Source: Opeltia flavorubescens (taxonomy: Eukaryota > Ascomycota > Lecanoromycetes > Teloschistales > Teloschistaceae). From it: DNA of 64,000 nucleotides. Below are positions 53,471-64,000 of the stretch, in pieces (positions within the stretch are counted from its first letter, which is position 1; each line of letters opens with the position of its first letter). The stretch is from contig KE546971.1 of the NCBI GenBank assembly GCA_000442125.1, positions 1,180,583-1,244,582 on the forward strand, read 5' to 3'. Below the pieces are notes generated by a model. That model was not told where the DNA came from. It was given only the letters and a program-made list of their open reading frames with translations, and ran no database searches. The position numbers were made by a program, and so were the translations under genes.

Positions 53471-55059
53471 ATATCTCTTTTTTTATAGTAATATCCTTAC
53501 TATTCTATAATTAGGCGATATATATATAATAGATAGCTAAGCNNTTTATATAAAGCGCGNNTANNTAAACGCGTATTAGTTAAATTAATAACTTAAAAAT
53601 ACGCGATATTAATACGCGTTTATATATAAAACGTTTTATTATTATATATAAAATATATAAATAGCTTTATTTTATATATTAAAGATTATTTGGTATTAAT
53701 ATTAATATTAACCGTCGCGCTATAATATATTATTAATATCTTTTAGCACTTATTAAATACTCGCGCCGAGATATATCTATAGAAATTAATATTATTTAGT
53801 AGCTTTATTTAATAGTTATACTATATTATAATAATTATAAATAATTAAAGCTATTAAATTTTAGATAATTTAATTTATATTATTAGTATTATAGATTTTA
53901 TATTAAATAGTATAATTTTATCTTTTATTTATAGATATATAATAAATATTTTTTCTTTAATATAAATCTATTCTTTAATTTAGATTTTTATTATTTTTAT
54001 TATATTTTACTTTCGTTTACTAGCTCTATTTTTTTATAAATTTTTTCTAACTTTTATATCTTTTATTATAGGTTTTAAGGTTTTTAAAATTTTTATAATT
54101 AAAAAGATTTTCTAGAATATTTAGGCGCCCGATATTCTAATATTATTAAATATTCTAGTTTTATAAAAGGATTACTACTATTAGTATATTAAAACTAGTA
54201 TTATAATATATATCGCTTATTTAGTACTACTATTTAATAACCCCTAATAAAAAATAGTTGAAAAATAACTTTACTACCTACTATACTTTTATTTATCGTA
54301 CGAAATCTAGTATTAATTCTAAATATTATACGCGTTATTTTAGACTTTAGAAAAAATATAAGCTAGTATATTAAATTTATATATCGCGGTAGTTTTTTTA
54401 ACCCGTATAAATTCTTTAAAGATTTATCTCAGTAGTTAATAAAATAATTTCTGCTATTATTACTACTAACGTTATTAATAAAAATAAGAAGTAACGTATT
54501 ATATACCGCTTACGCGTTATTATTTTTTCTAGTTATAAATAAATTAAAGTTTAAAAAAAAGCTAGAATATAGTAAAAGAAGACCGTTAGTATTTTTAATA
54601 TTATTAAAACTATTTATATTTAAAAGGAGTCGATTAATATAAATATTAATATAATATATTTTATTATATATTTATCTTTTTTACGCGATTTTACGCGCTA
54701 ATTTTATATTAAAACCGTTTAGATTTTTTAATTATTAAAAAGGAGTAGTTAAGTTTAATTAAAAAAGATAATCTTTTTTTTATTAATAAGAATAAAGTAG
54801 AAGAAAATAATACTATTATATAGTTTTATATTCGTCTAATATTTTATATTTATCTTTAGTATCTATTCTTATATATTTATTTTTATATTTTATTTTCGAG
54901 TTTATATCGCTTTCGGGTAGTTATAATTTTAAAGTTTATATTCTAATAAAGCCTTTTTTTAATTTTAACTTTTTTTAGTATTATATTTTATAATATATAT
55001 TTTTTAGTATATATTCTACCGGTAAGCTTCGGTAATTATATAAAGTTTCGTTTCTATTA

Positions 55060-58000
55060 CTACTTCGTGTTTCTAGTATCACTTAGGGTCTCCTATAGGC
55101 TCTCGGATTCATCTCCATCTTATTCTATGGAAGTCCTAAGTAGGTAGCGCTGGATCCCCGAAGAATCTATAATCGATTCTATATTTTTTTTAAAATTCTC
55201 CTAAGACTCCCTAGAGTATAGAGTTGAATAGATATACTTTTAATTTAAAATATTAAAAGTAGTATAGGCTTTAAACGCTTTATAATCGTTTTTTTATAAT
55301 ATTATATTAATAAAATTTAATTTATTCGATTTATATTTTAGATTTAGATCCAGTCTAGCTAGCCGTTTCTATTATTTAGTATTTTTATAGCTAAGTTTCT
55401 TCTTTATAAAGAAATTATAAAAATTTATATAATTAGTAATAACTTTTATTTTATAAAGGGCTTTTTTAATATAATATTGCTATTATTTATAAGTATAAAT
55501 AATAATTAGTATTTCCGAATCTTCGATATTATAGTTATACTTAGCTATTTATTTTTTTTAGGACTAATAGGTAATAGGGTACTAGCGGATTTATATACCG
55601 GTATTAAAAAGCTATAAGATAATTATTAAAATAGTATATTTTAAGACGTCTATTTTAATATAAATCTAGAGTATATAATTAAATTATTATAGAATAAATA
55701 CTATTATAAAACGTTGTTTTAATATTTTAAACGCGCTAGCTATTTTTTTAATTAGGATAAATTTAATATTAAATTTTTTTTTATTACCGCCCTTTAATAG
55801 TAATATTAGTAGTAATATTATCCGCGAGAATATTTTAATAAAACGTCGGTAAAAGTTTATAAATATAAAAAAATACTATATATTATAGTATAATTTCAAA
55901 AAGGGCTAATTCCTTATATATTTAATACGGGATTTCTCTATTATAATACTATTAAAATAAATAATAAATTTTATAAACCTAATTTTTTATATATTAAATA
56001 AATACTTTTCTAATTTAATATATAATCTATATTATAATAGTTTTATAAAGACCTTTTATATATATATTAAATATTCGGTTTTATTTTTAAAGTAAATTAA
56101 TAAATTATTTATATATATTATAATAAAAAAGTCTAGAAAATTTTTAAAAATATTATTAATATACGTTTAAAAGGTAGCCGGGGTATTTATTAAACTAAAT
56201 AATATAATATAATATTTAAAATAGCTATAACGAGTATAAAATATTATTTTCTATTTATCGCCCTTTCGGATTTTAATATAATAATAGGTATTTCGGATAT
56301 TTAAATAGGTAAAAATTATTATTTTATATAGCCTATCTAAGGCTTTTAATATTAAAAGAAAAAGGTACTAATTTTTAATAATAACCTAATTTAGCCTTTA
56401 ATAATCGATATAAAAGCGAAAGCTACTATTTTCTTTTTTATAAATATAATTAGAACGTTAGCTCACGATATTAAATAATAAATAAATTCTTTTACTAGAT
56501 TTTTATTAATATAAATTTATAAAATCTTTAATTTAATAATTAAAAGATTATATAAAAATTTAAATAATAAATTACTCGTTATTTTAAAAATATAATTACT
56601 TATAAAATATTTAAAGAATTTATTAATTTTTTAAAAATTATAAATTCTTTTTAAATTAGTATATTTTTTAGATAAAATTATTTTTTTAACGCTATATAAA
56701 GCGATTATATTATTTTTATTATATAATTTTATATTAAAAAGGTATAACCGTTTAAATCCTTTTACTTTTAATAAATATCCTAATTTTTTAACCGGGATTA
56801 GTTTAATATTTATTTCTATTAAAATAATACCAGAATCGCGCTATATTTATTATATATATATCTAGTTAATATTTAAGTTATATTAATATAAATATAGAAG
56901 GTTAAATATAATATTAAAGAATTTAATATTTATTCCGATATATTTATTTATTATTATTTTAGATTCCTTTTTTAAATTAATAAAGTTAACCGAAAGTTTA
57001 TATTTTTAAAAATAAATTAAACTTATATCGTTTAATATTCTAATCGGCGCTTTAATATCGCGGCCGTTATATAGTTTTAGTTTTTTTATACGGTATTATA
57101 ATATAAAATTTAAGTTTATATTATAATTAATAAGTATAGCTAATTTAACCTTTTTTTTCTTTTAAATAGTTACGTTCGTAATTAGATAAGATATCCGCAG
57201 CTCCGTTTATTAGCGATCTAATAGTATAAAAGTAATATCTACTAGATTTTATTTTTTTCCTTTTTATTTTTATAAGGGTAATCGGGTTTTTTATAGCTTT
57301 TTTTACTATATTTTTAATAAATAATCGTCGTTAGTATATTACTATTTTTATAGAATCCGCGGCTACTATTTAAACTATATTTTTAAAAATTACGCTAGCT
57401 TTTACGATCTTTATAATTAATTATTATTATATTCGCGTTAATTATTAGTATAGTAGTATTAAACGTATTCTATTTTTTTAACTACTTTTACGGCTTTTAA
57501 AATTTAATACTTTAGTATTTATATTACTATAATTAGTATACGCTCGATATTATAATTCAATCGATTTAATTTTAATTATTCAATTAATAATCTTTTAATA
57601 TATTTTTAAAAAGTTAATTATTTTAAATATTTTATTAGCTATACTATTTTAAAGGGCGTTTTTTAGAATATTTACCCGAATATAATCCGATAAGGATTTT
57701 TTTATATAATTTTTAAAATTTTTTAAATATTTAATAAATAAGAGAATATTTTATCTATTATAGTATTTCGCGTTAAAATATTATAATATTATTTTAATAC
57801 TATAGATAATTTAAAAATTAAATTAATTTAATAAAAATTTTAATTATTTCTTTTAAATTATTTTAAACCTAATATTTAGGTTTACTTTTTTAATTCGGTT
57901 CTATATATTCGTTGGATAATAACTAAAGTAGCCTATATTAAATAAAATCCTCGAGGCTTCTATTTTATATATAATCGGATAAATTTTAAAGATATATTTA

Positions 58001-58400
58001 TATTCGCGTTTAAATAGTATATATTTTATATAGCTTTTATTTTTATATCGAATAAAATTAAGGACTTTTAATTTCGACTTTTTATTTATTTTCTATCTTT
58101 TAATATATTTAAAGTTGTTAATTAAAGTTTTAAAGGTTTACTATTAATATATAATAATAGATAACTTCGGGAATCCTAATTTTATTTCGATTTTTAATAT
58201 TTTTAATCTTTTTTATTAATAAACTAAAGTTTATTTTATTTTAAAGGTTTAAATTTTTATATTTAAAATATCGCTAATAAGCTTATTTATATTATTATTT
58301 TATAGTATAGCTATATTCGTTAATAGTTATAATCTAGTTATAAACGCGGTATTATTATTATTACCTCGCGTTATAGCTTCGCGATATACCTTAGGGTTAG
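55060..58400 (-). pseudogene. Copy B gag-RT relic
   Basis: Minus-strand counterpart of copy A 22640-25950. RT, with both catalytic D codons changed to N, is at about 55900-56560. The stretch 55060-55200 is much less mutated than the rest (for example GGGTCTCCTATAGGCTCTCGG). Confidence 0.72.
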
Positions 58401-59520
58401 CGCCAGACGATACCATTCCTAATAGAGCCTCCATTAACTTTTATCCTCAGCGCAATCAGCGATAACTGGAGAGAACTGAAAGTGCAAAAAAATCTGTCCC
58501 ATGCAAGCAATAGATCCCATGTTTCGTGTCATTGCTATATACAATCACTCACAGTTTTGCTGCGATTTACAGTCGTGGCAACCGTGGTATTAAAGGTATA
58601 TTACAGGAGACGGGCGCGAAAGGTCTTTCAATGCTATAGGTCTCTCAACTTTTCGTCAACTTTAGTATAACTTTACCCTAATAGTATATTCAACTTTCTA
58701 TAAATCTCAACAATAAATTTAGTTAAAACTCCAGCTCAATTATCTTTCAACCTCTTTTTAGATATTTCAATGGGTATATTATAGTTATAGCTTGAGATCG
58801 TATTCGCACGAGCATTAAAAAAAGTAATTCTGATCTCAGGATTAATATTGATATCTCAATGCGCAAATATATCTACCGCCCCTTGCCTCACGCTACCGTA
58901 TATCAACCTATTCCCAAAGACCTTCAATCCATTCTATTATTCTTATATATCTTGGTGCCGTTCAAAGCTCCGCCGCTAAGTATTTAATATCGTATAGGCT
59001 CTGTTATAGGGCGTTCGATGTTATATAAAGCATCGCCGTTGAATATTAAAGGCCGCATGAACTATTAGGAATAATTGTCGTATAGGGCCCAGCTATTAGA
59101 TATCTAATACCGCGTAAAGCTCTACCGTTGGGTATTGTTTTAGTATAGCGGCCATGGGGTTTTGCCGTATAAAGCTCTACTTTTAGGTATTATTATCGCA
59201 TGGGACTCCGCTGTTAGGTGCTGGATATCGTATTCTTATAGAGCAGATGGTATTGGCGTTTTTTATAGGGCCTTCGTGTCTTGGATGCTTTATAATATAT
59301 TTCGCTATAATACCTATTTTCTAGCTTACTGGCTTGTATAGCTGCCGTATACCCGTATAGTTCGAAGAAATAGCAAAAAATTATCTATTAATAGTTAGCT
59401 AATTGTATTAATAAACGATTTAATATACTTTAAATCGTACCGTAAAACTATAAAAGCTATAATAAATCACGGAATATATATACGTTATTAGTACTGCTAT
59501 CGTATAAAAACTCGCAACCT
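58400..59520. other. Poorly mutated, apparently single-copy island
   Basis: CA and TG reappear from about 58390 and continue to about 59520. A 62-codon plus-strand frame at 58482-58670 has no recognisable family, no intron context and unremarkable composition; I treat it as chance. The right half holds a degenerate tandem repeat. No tRNA or rRNA seen. Confidence 0.6.
58960..59260. repeat. Degenerate tandem repeat, about 31-bp unit
   Basis: About nine diverged units built on GTTAGGTATTAATATCGTATA followed by GGGCTCT or AAGCTCTACC. Clear ones begin near 58976, 59100, 59128, 59185 and 59212. Unit length drifts between about 30 and 32 bp, and one interval is longer. Confidence 0.7.
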
Positions 59521-62500
59521 TATCTATATATTTTTAAATTATAGCTTTTTTTTATAATTTTTTTAAATAAAAAAGCTATAATAAAAATTATAAATAAAAT
59601 TTAAAAAAATTAAATTTAAATTTTTTAATTTATTAAATTAATTAGAATTTATAAAATTAAATAAAAATTTTAAAAAAATAAAAAAAATTATTAATTTTAA
59701 TACTATAAATTAATAAAAATATTATAATTATTTATATAATTAATTATAATTTTAAATTTAAAATAAAAAAAAATTATAAAAAATTTATAATTTAATAAAA
59801 AATAAAAATTTAAAAAAAAATATAATTATTTAAATATTTTAAAAAATATTTATTAGAAAAATATTATAAAAATAAAAAAATATATAATAAATAATAATTA
59901 AATAAAAAAATAATAATTTATTTTTTCATTATATTTATAGTTTTTTAAAGTATATAATTTTAAAAAAAAATTTAATTTATTTTATATCTTTTTTTATATA
60001 TTTTTTAAAAATAAATTAAAATTAAAAATTAAATTTTAAATAATTTTATATAATTAAAAATAATTTAATATTATAAAAAGTATTTTAAAATATTTTATTA
60101 TTATATAATAAATATAATAATATTTTAAAAAATAAATTTATATAATAAAAATATTATTTATTTAAAATTTAATATTTAAAAATAATTTAATATAATTAAA
60201 AACTAAAATTTATAAATTTTATTTTTTAAAAAAATTTTAAAAAAATTTTATATTATTTTAAATTATTTTATAATAAATAAAAAAATAAAATTTTTATTTA
60301 TTTATTTATAAATTTAATTTTTTAAATTTTATAAAATTATATAAAATAAATATTTTAAATAAAAAATTTATAATTTATAAATATTTAAATAAAATTAAAA
60401 TAAATAATTAAATTTATTTAAATTAATTAAATAAATTAAAAAAATAATTATATTTTTATTTTAATTATAAAATATTTAAATTTATTTATTATATATAAAT
60501 TTTAATATAGTTATTTATGAATTAATAAAAAATAAAAATTTATTATATAAATTTATAATTTATTTATAAAATTTAAAAAGATAAATTTAATTAAAAAAAA
60601 ATAATTATAAAATTAAAGGTTTAATAAATATAAAATTTAAAAAAAATAAAGTTATATTTAATATAAATAATATTTATATTTAATAAAAATTTTATAAATT
60701 TTAAATTATTAATTTTTTTAAAATTAATTCTATTATTATTATTATAATTAATAATAGTTTAATTTATTATAATATTATAAAACCGTTATATAATTTCGAT
60801 TAAAATATTATATTACTATATTATATTAATAAAAAAAAAGGCCTATATAATTAAAAAAATTTTTTATAAAGTTTATAGCTCTTTAAATATTAATATATAT
60901 ATATTCTTTATATATAACTCCGTATATATAATAATAGAACGCTAGATTATTATTTCTATTTTTATATAGTTTTTCTATTATTATATTTTTTTTATAATTA
61001 TTTAAATAAATATTTTTTATATTCTATTATATAGTTTTATTAACTCGAAATTTATAAATTATTTATTTAACGACTTTATAATTAAAAAAAAGAATTTAAA
61101 TATAAATAAAAAATAAATAAAATAATCGATTATAAAAATAATAAATTATAATATAAAATAAAAAAATTTAATAAAATAAAATACTAGATATATAAAAATA
61201 AATAATATAAATACTAAATTTAATAAATTAATAAAAGATATAAAAAATTTAAAAATTTAAAATAAATTAATAAATAATAATTTAATATAAATATTTAATA
61301 TATATTAAATTAATTATAAATTTTTATTTACTATTTTTATTTTTATATAATTATTTATATTTAAATAATATTAATTTTAATTTATAAAATTTAAATAAAA
61401 TTTAAAAAATATAATATCTAATTTAATATATTAAAATCGGTAAATAATAAATATAAATAATTTAAATATTTATAATAAAAAATAAATATTATTATTTTTT
61501 TAAATTTTTAATATATTATAATATATAGTTAAATTAAATATTTATTTATATAAATTAATTTTCATTAATTTAATTTTTAATAAAAAAAATCGATATAAAT
61601 ATTTATTAAATATAATAACTTTAAAATTATAAATAAAATATTATAATAAAAAATATTTTATTATATAAATTAAATTATTTTTAATTTATTAATATTTTAT
61701 TTTTTTATTTATTATTTTTTATTAATTAATATTTTTATATTTTAATTTTTTTTTTATAATATAATTTTAAATAAAAATAAATAATTTAATTTTATTTTTT
61801 TTTATATTTTATTTAAAAATCTATAAATAAATTAAATAAATTAAATATAAAAATAATTATAATAAAAAATATAAATTAAAATTAATATAATTTAAATATT
61901 ATAATTAAATATAAAAAGTTTTTAATAATAAAAAATTTATAATATATAATTAAATAAATTATTTTAAAAATATAATTTATTTTTTTTAAATTAAAATAAT
62001 TTTTAATTTTTTTTATAATATAACTATTAGTTTATAAATATTATTAAAATATTATATAAAATATAAAAACTATAAATAATAGGAAATTTAATTATTTTTT
62101 TTTAATATAAAAAGTTTATATTAATATAAAATTATTTAATAAATAATTTATAAATTTTAAATTAATAAAATTATATAATAAAATATAAAAAACGTTTTTT
62201 TAAATAATAATAAAACTATATATTAAAAAAATAATAATTTAAAATTTATAAAATTTTTATTAAATATAAATACTATTTATATTAAATATAATTCTATTTT
62301 TTATAAATTTTATATTTATTAAATTTTTGATTTTATAATTATATTTTTTTTAATTAAATTTAATCTTTTAAATTTTATTAATAAATAATAAATTTATATA
62401 ATATATTTTTATTTTTTATTAACTAGTATATAATTATATTAAAATTTATAAAAATTAATTTTATAAATTATAAATAAATAGATTTTATATATAATTATAA

Positions 62501-63390
62501 AATTTAAATATTTATAAATTATAAATTTTTTATTTATAATATTAATTTAATATTATTTTATAAAATTTAAAAAATTAAATTTATAAATAAATATATTAAA
62601 ATTTTATTTTTTTATTTATTATAATATAATTTTAAATAATATAAAACTTTTTTAAAATTTTTTTAAAAAATAAAATTTATAAATTTTAATTTTTAATTAT
62701 ATTAAATTATTTTTAAATATTAAATTTATAAATAAATAATATTTTTATTATATAATTTTTTTTAAAATATTATTTTATTTATTATATAATAATAAAATAA
62801 TTTAAATTTTTTTTAATAATATTAAATTATTTTTTATTATATAAAATTATTTAAAATTTAATTTTTAATTTTAATTTATTTTTAAAAAATATATAATAAT
62901 AAATATAAAATAAATTAAAATTTTTTTTAAAATTATATTTTTTAATAAACTATAAATATAATAAAAAAATAAATAATTATTTTTTTATTTAATTATTATT
63001 TATTAAATATTTTTTTTTATAATATTTTTCTAGCGAATATTTATTAAAATATTTAAATAATTATATTTTTTTTTAAATTTTTATTTTTTATTAAATTATA
63101 AATTTTTTATAGTTTTTTTTTTATTTTAAATTTATAATTATAGTTTTTTTTATAAATATAATTTTTAATTATTATTAAAATATATTTATTAAATTATAAT
63201 ACTAAAACTATAAATTTTTTTTATTTTTTTAAAATTTTTATTTAATTTTATAAATTTTAATTAATTTAATAAATAAATAAATTTAAAATTAATTTTTTTT
63301 AATTTTTTAAATAATTTTTATTATAATTTTTTTATTAAAAAAAATTATAAAAAAAAACTATAATTTAAAAATATATAAAAAATAGATTTT
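59521..63390. repeat. Long inverted repeat, arms about 1.3 kb, extremely AT-rich
   Basis: The left arm (59521 to about 61085, interrupted by the solo LTR) is the reverse complement of about 62125-63390. Both arms carry, in opposite sense, ATATATTTTTAAATTATAG at the outer end, TAAAAATTTAAAAAAAAATA in the middle and TTTTATTTAATATAAATAATA near the inner end. The centre (about 61085-62125) is unpaired. Could be a transposon with long terminal inverted repeats or two head-to-head copies. Confidence 0.75.
60740..60996 (+). repeat. Solo LTR of family I (257 bp), heavily mutated
   Basis: Exactly 257 bp aligned to the solo LTR at 18660 and flanked by ATTAT at 60735-60739 and 60997-61001. It sits within the left arm of the long inverted repeat; the right arm lacks it. 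Nearly every CA/TG of the family is lost. Confidence 0.85.
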
Positions 63391-64000
63391 TAAAATATTT
63401 TAATTATAATTTTATAATTTATAATTTTAATAATTTTTTTAAATAAATATTTAAACTTTTAAATTTTTTAAATTAAATATTAATATAATATTTTTTAATT
63501 AATAAAAATTAAATTTAATATATATAATATATTAAATATTTTATAATAAATTTCGCGTATTTTTATTATATATTTATAAAAAAAATTATTAAATATAATT
63601 ATTATTTTTTTATTAATTATTAATATTAATAAAATATTTATTTTTTTAAAAAATAATATATATTTAAGAATTTTTATTAATATTTTTATTTAAAAATAAA
63701 TTTTAAAATTATTTTTATTTTTTAATAATAATATTTTTAAAAATATAAAATAAAATAAATATAAAATATAAATTTATTAATATTATAATTTTAATAATAA
63801 TAAATATAATTAAATTTTTTATTTTTATAATAAAAAAAGTTTTTATTTTATAATAAAATATAATAAATAATATTTAATAAATTATTAAAAAAATATATTT
63901 TAATAATTATTTTTTTAATTATTTATTTAAAATTTTTATTAATAATTTATTTTTAAATATAATAATTAATAATTTTATTTAAAAATATAAATATATTATA
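63391..64000. repeat. Extremely AT-rich DNA to window edge
   Basis: Almost only A and T, apart from a single TTTCGCGTAT near 63550. No gene or motif seen. Confidence 0.5.

Larger units (their letters stand above)
53214..58400 (-). mobile_element. Family I Gypsy element, copy B: inverted, 5'-truncated, internally deleted
   Basis: Reverse complement of element I. The 3' LTR is 53214-53470 (257 bp). The RT box relic YINNLLIY is at about 56094-56120, and the 5' end near 58400 corresponds to copy A at about 22640 (shared CGCGAAGCTATAAC). Near 55060 the sequence passes directly from what is copy A about 25950 to copy A about 37385, so RNase H 3' end, integrase and chromodomain are missing. No 5' LTR is present and no target-site duplication can be tested at the truncated end. 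Confidence 0.85.

Noticed and set aside
58482-58670. A 62-codon plus-strand frame in the spared island
   Set aside because: No recognisable family, no signal or domain, and length expected by chance in normal-composition DNA.
59521-64000. Mitochondrial DNA insertion because of extreme A/T content
   Set aside because: No mitochondrial gene, tRNA or intron motif seen; it contains a nuclear LTR with TSD and is organised as an inverted repeat.
6201-64000. tRNA, rRNA or 5S genes in the isochore
   Set aside because: I saw no convincing cloverleaf or box A/B pair by eye; a tRNAscan-SE and Rfam run would settle it.

Overview
The window comes from a filamentous ascomycete (Pezizomycotina). It has two intron-bearing fungal genes in ordinary-composition DNA on the left, followed from about 6.2 kb to the right edge by AT-rich DNA mutated in the way repeat-induced point mutation (RIP) acts. 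CA and TG dinucleotides are nearly absent there, while C survives in CG, CC and CT. Relic frames are broken mainly at codons that were CAA, CAG, CGA or TGG.

Layout. (1) 75-4620 (+): a nine-exon gene for a Mug190/tricalbin-like lipid-transfer protein with two N-terminal membrane segments, an SMP domain and C2 domains. (2) 5179-5928 (-): a two-exon SHR3 gene, the ER chaperone of amino-acid permeases, convergent with the first gene. (3) From about 6.2 kb on: a repeat-built AT isochore with no intact gene that I can support.

The isochore can be read as a stack of LTR retrotransposons. I fixed the boundaries from equal-length LTR pairs plus matching 5-bp target-site duplications (TSDs). Element V is 7123-16612 (LTR 145 bp, TSD CTATT). 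Element IV is a chromodomain Ty3/Gypsy element at 21976-51948 (LTR about 244 bp, TSD ATAGC). It was entered by element I, another chromodomain Gypsy, at 22345-39250 (LTR 257 bp, TSD TATAA). Element I was itself entered inside its integrase by element II, an inverted Gypsy, at 27199-36417 (LTR 297 bp, TSD TAAAG). Element IV was entered a second time, in its integrase zinc-finger region, by the Ty1/Copia element III at 43194-50183 (LTR 197 bp, TSD GTATA/GTACA). A second family-I copy, inverted, 5'-truncated and lacking integrase, is at 53214 to about 58400. Solo family-I LTRs are at 18660-18916 (TSD ATTAA) and 60740-60996 (TSD ATTAT).

Between the truncated copy and the right edge, a poorly mutated, apparently single-copy island (about 58400-59520) carries a degenerate tandem repeat of roughly 31 bp. 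It is followed by an extremely AT-rich long inverted repeat with arms of about 1.3 kb (59521-63390). I did not see a new defence or metabolic system. The notable content is the dated nesting order, RIP captured inside a TSD, the inverted repeat and the unmutated islands.
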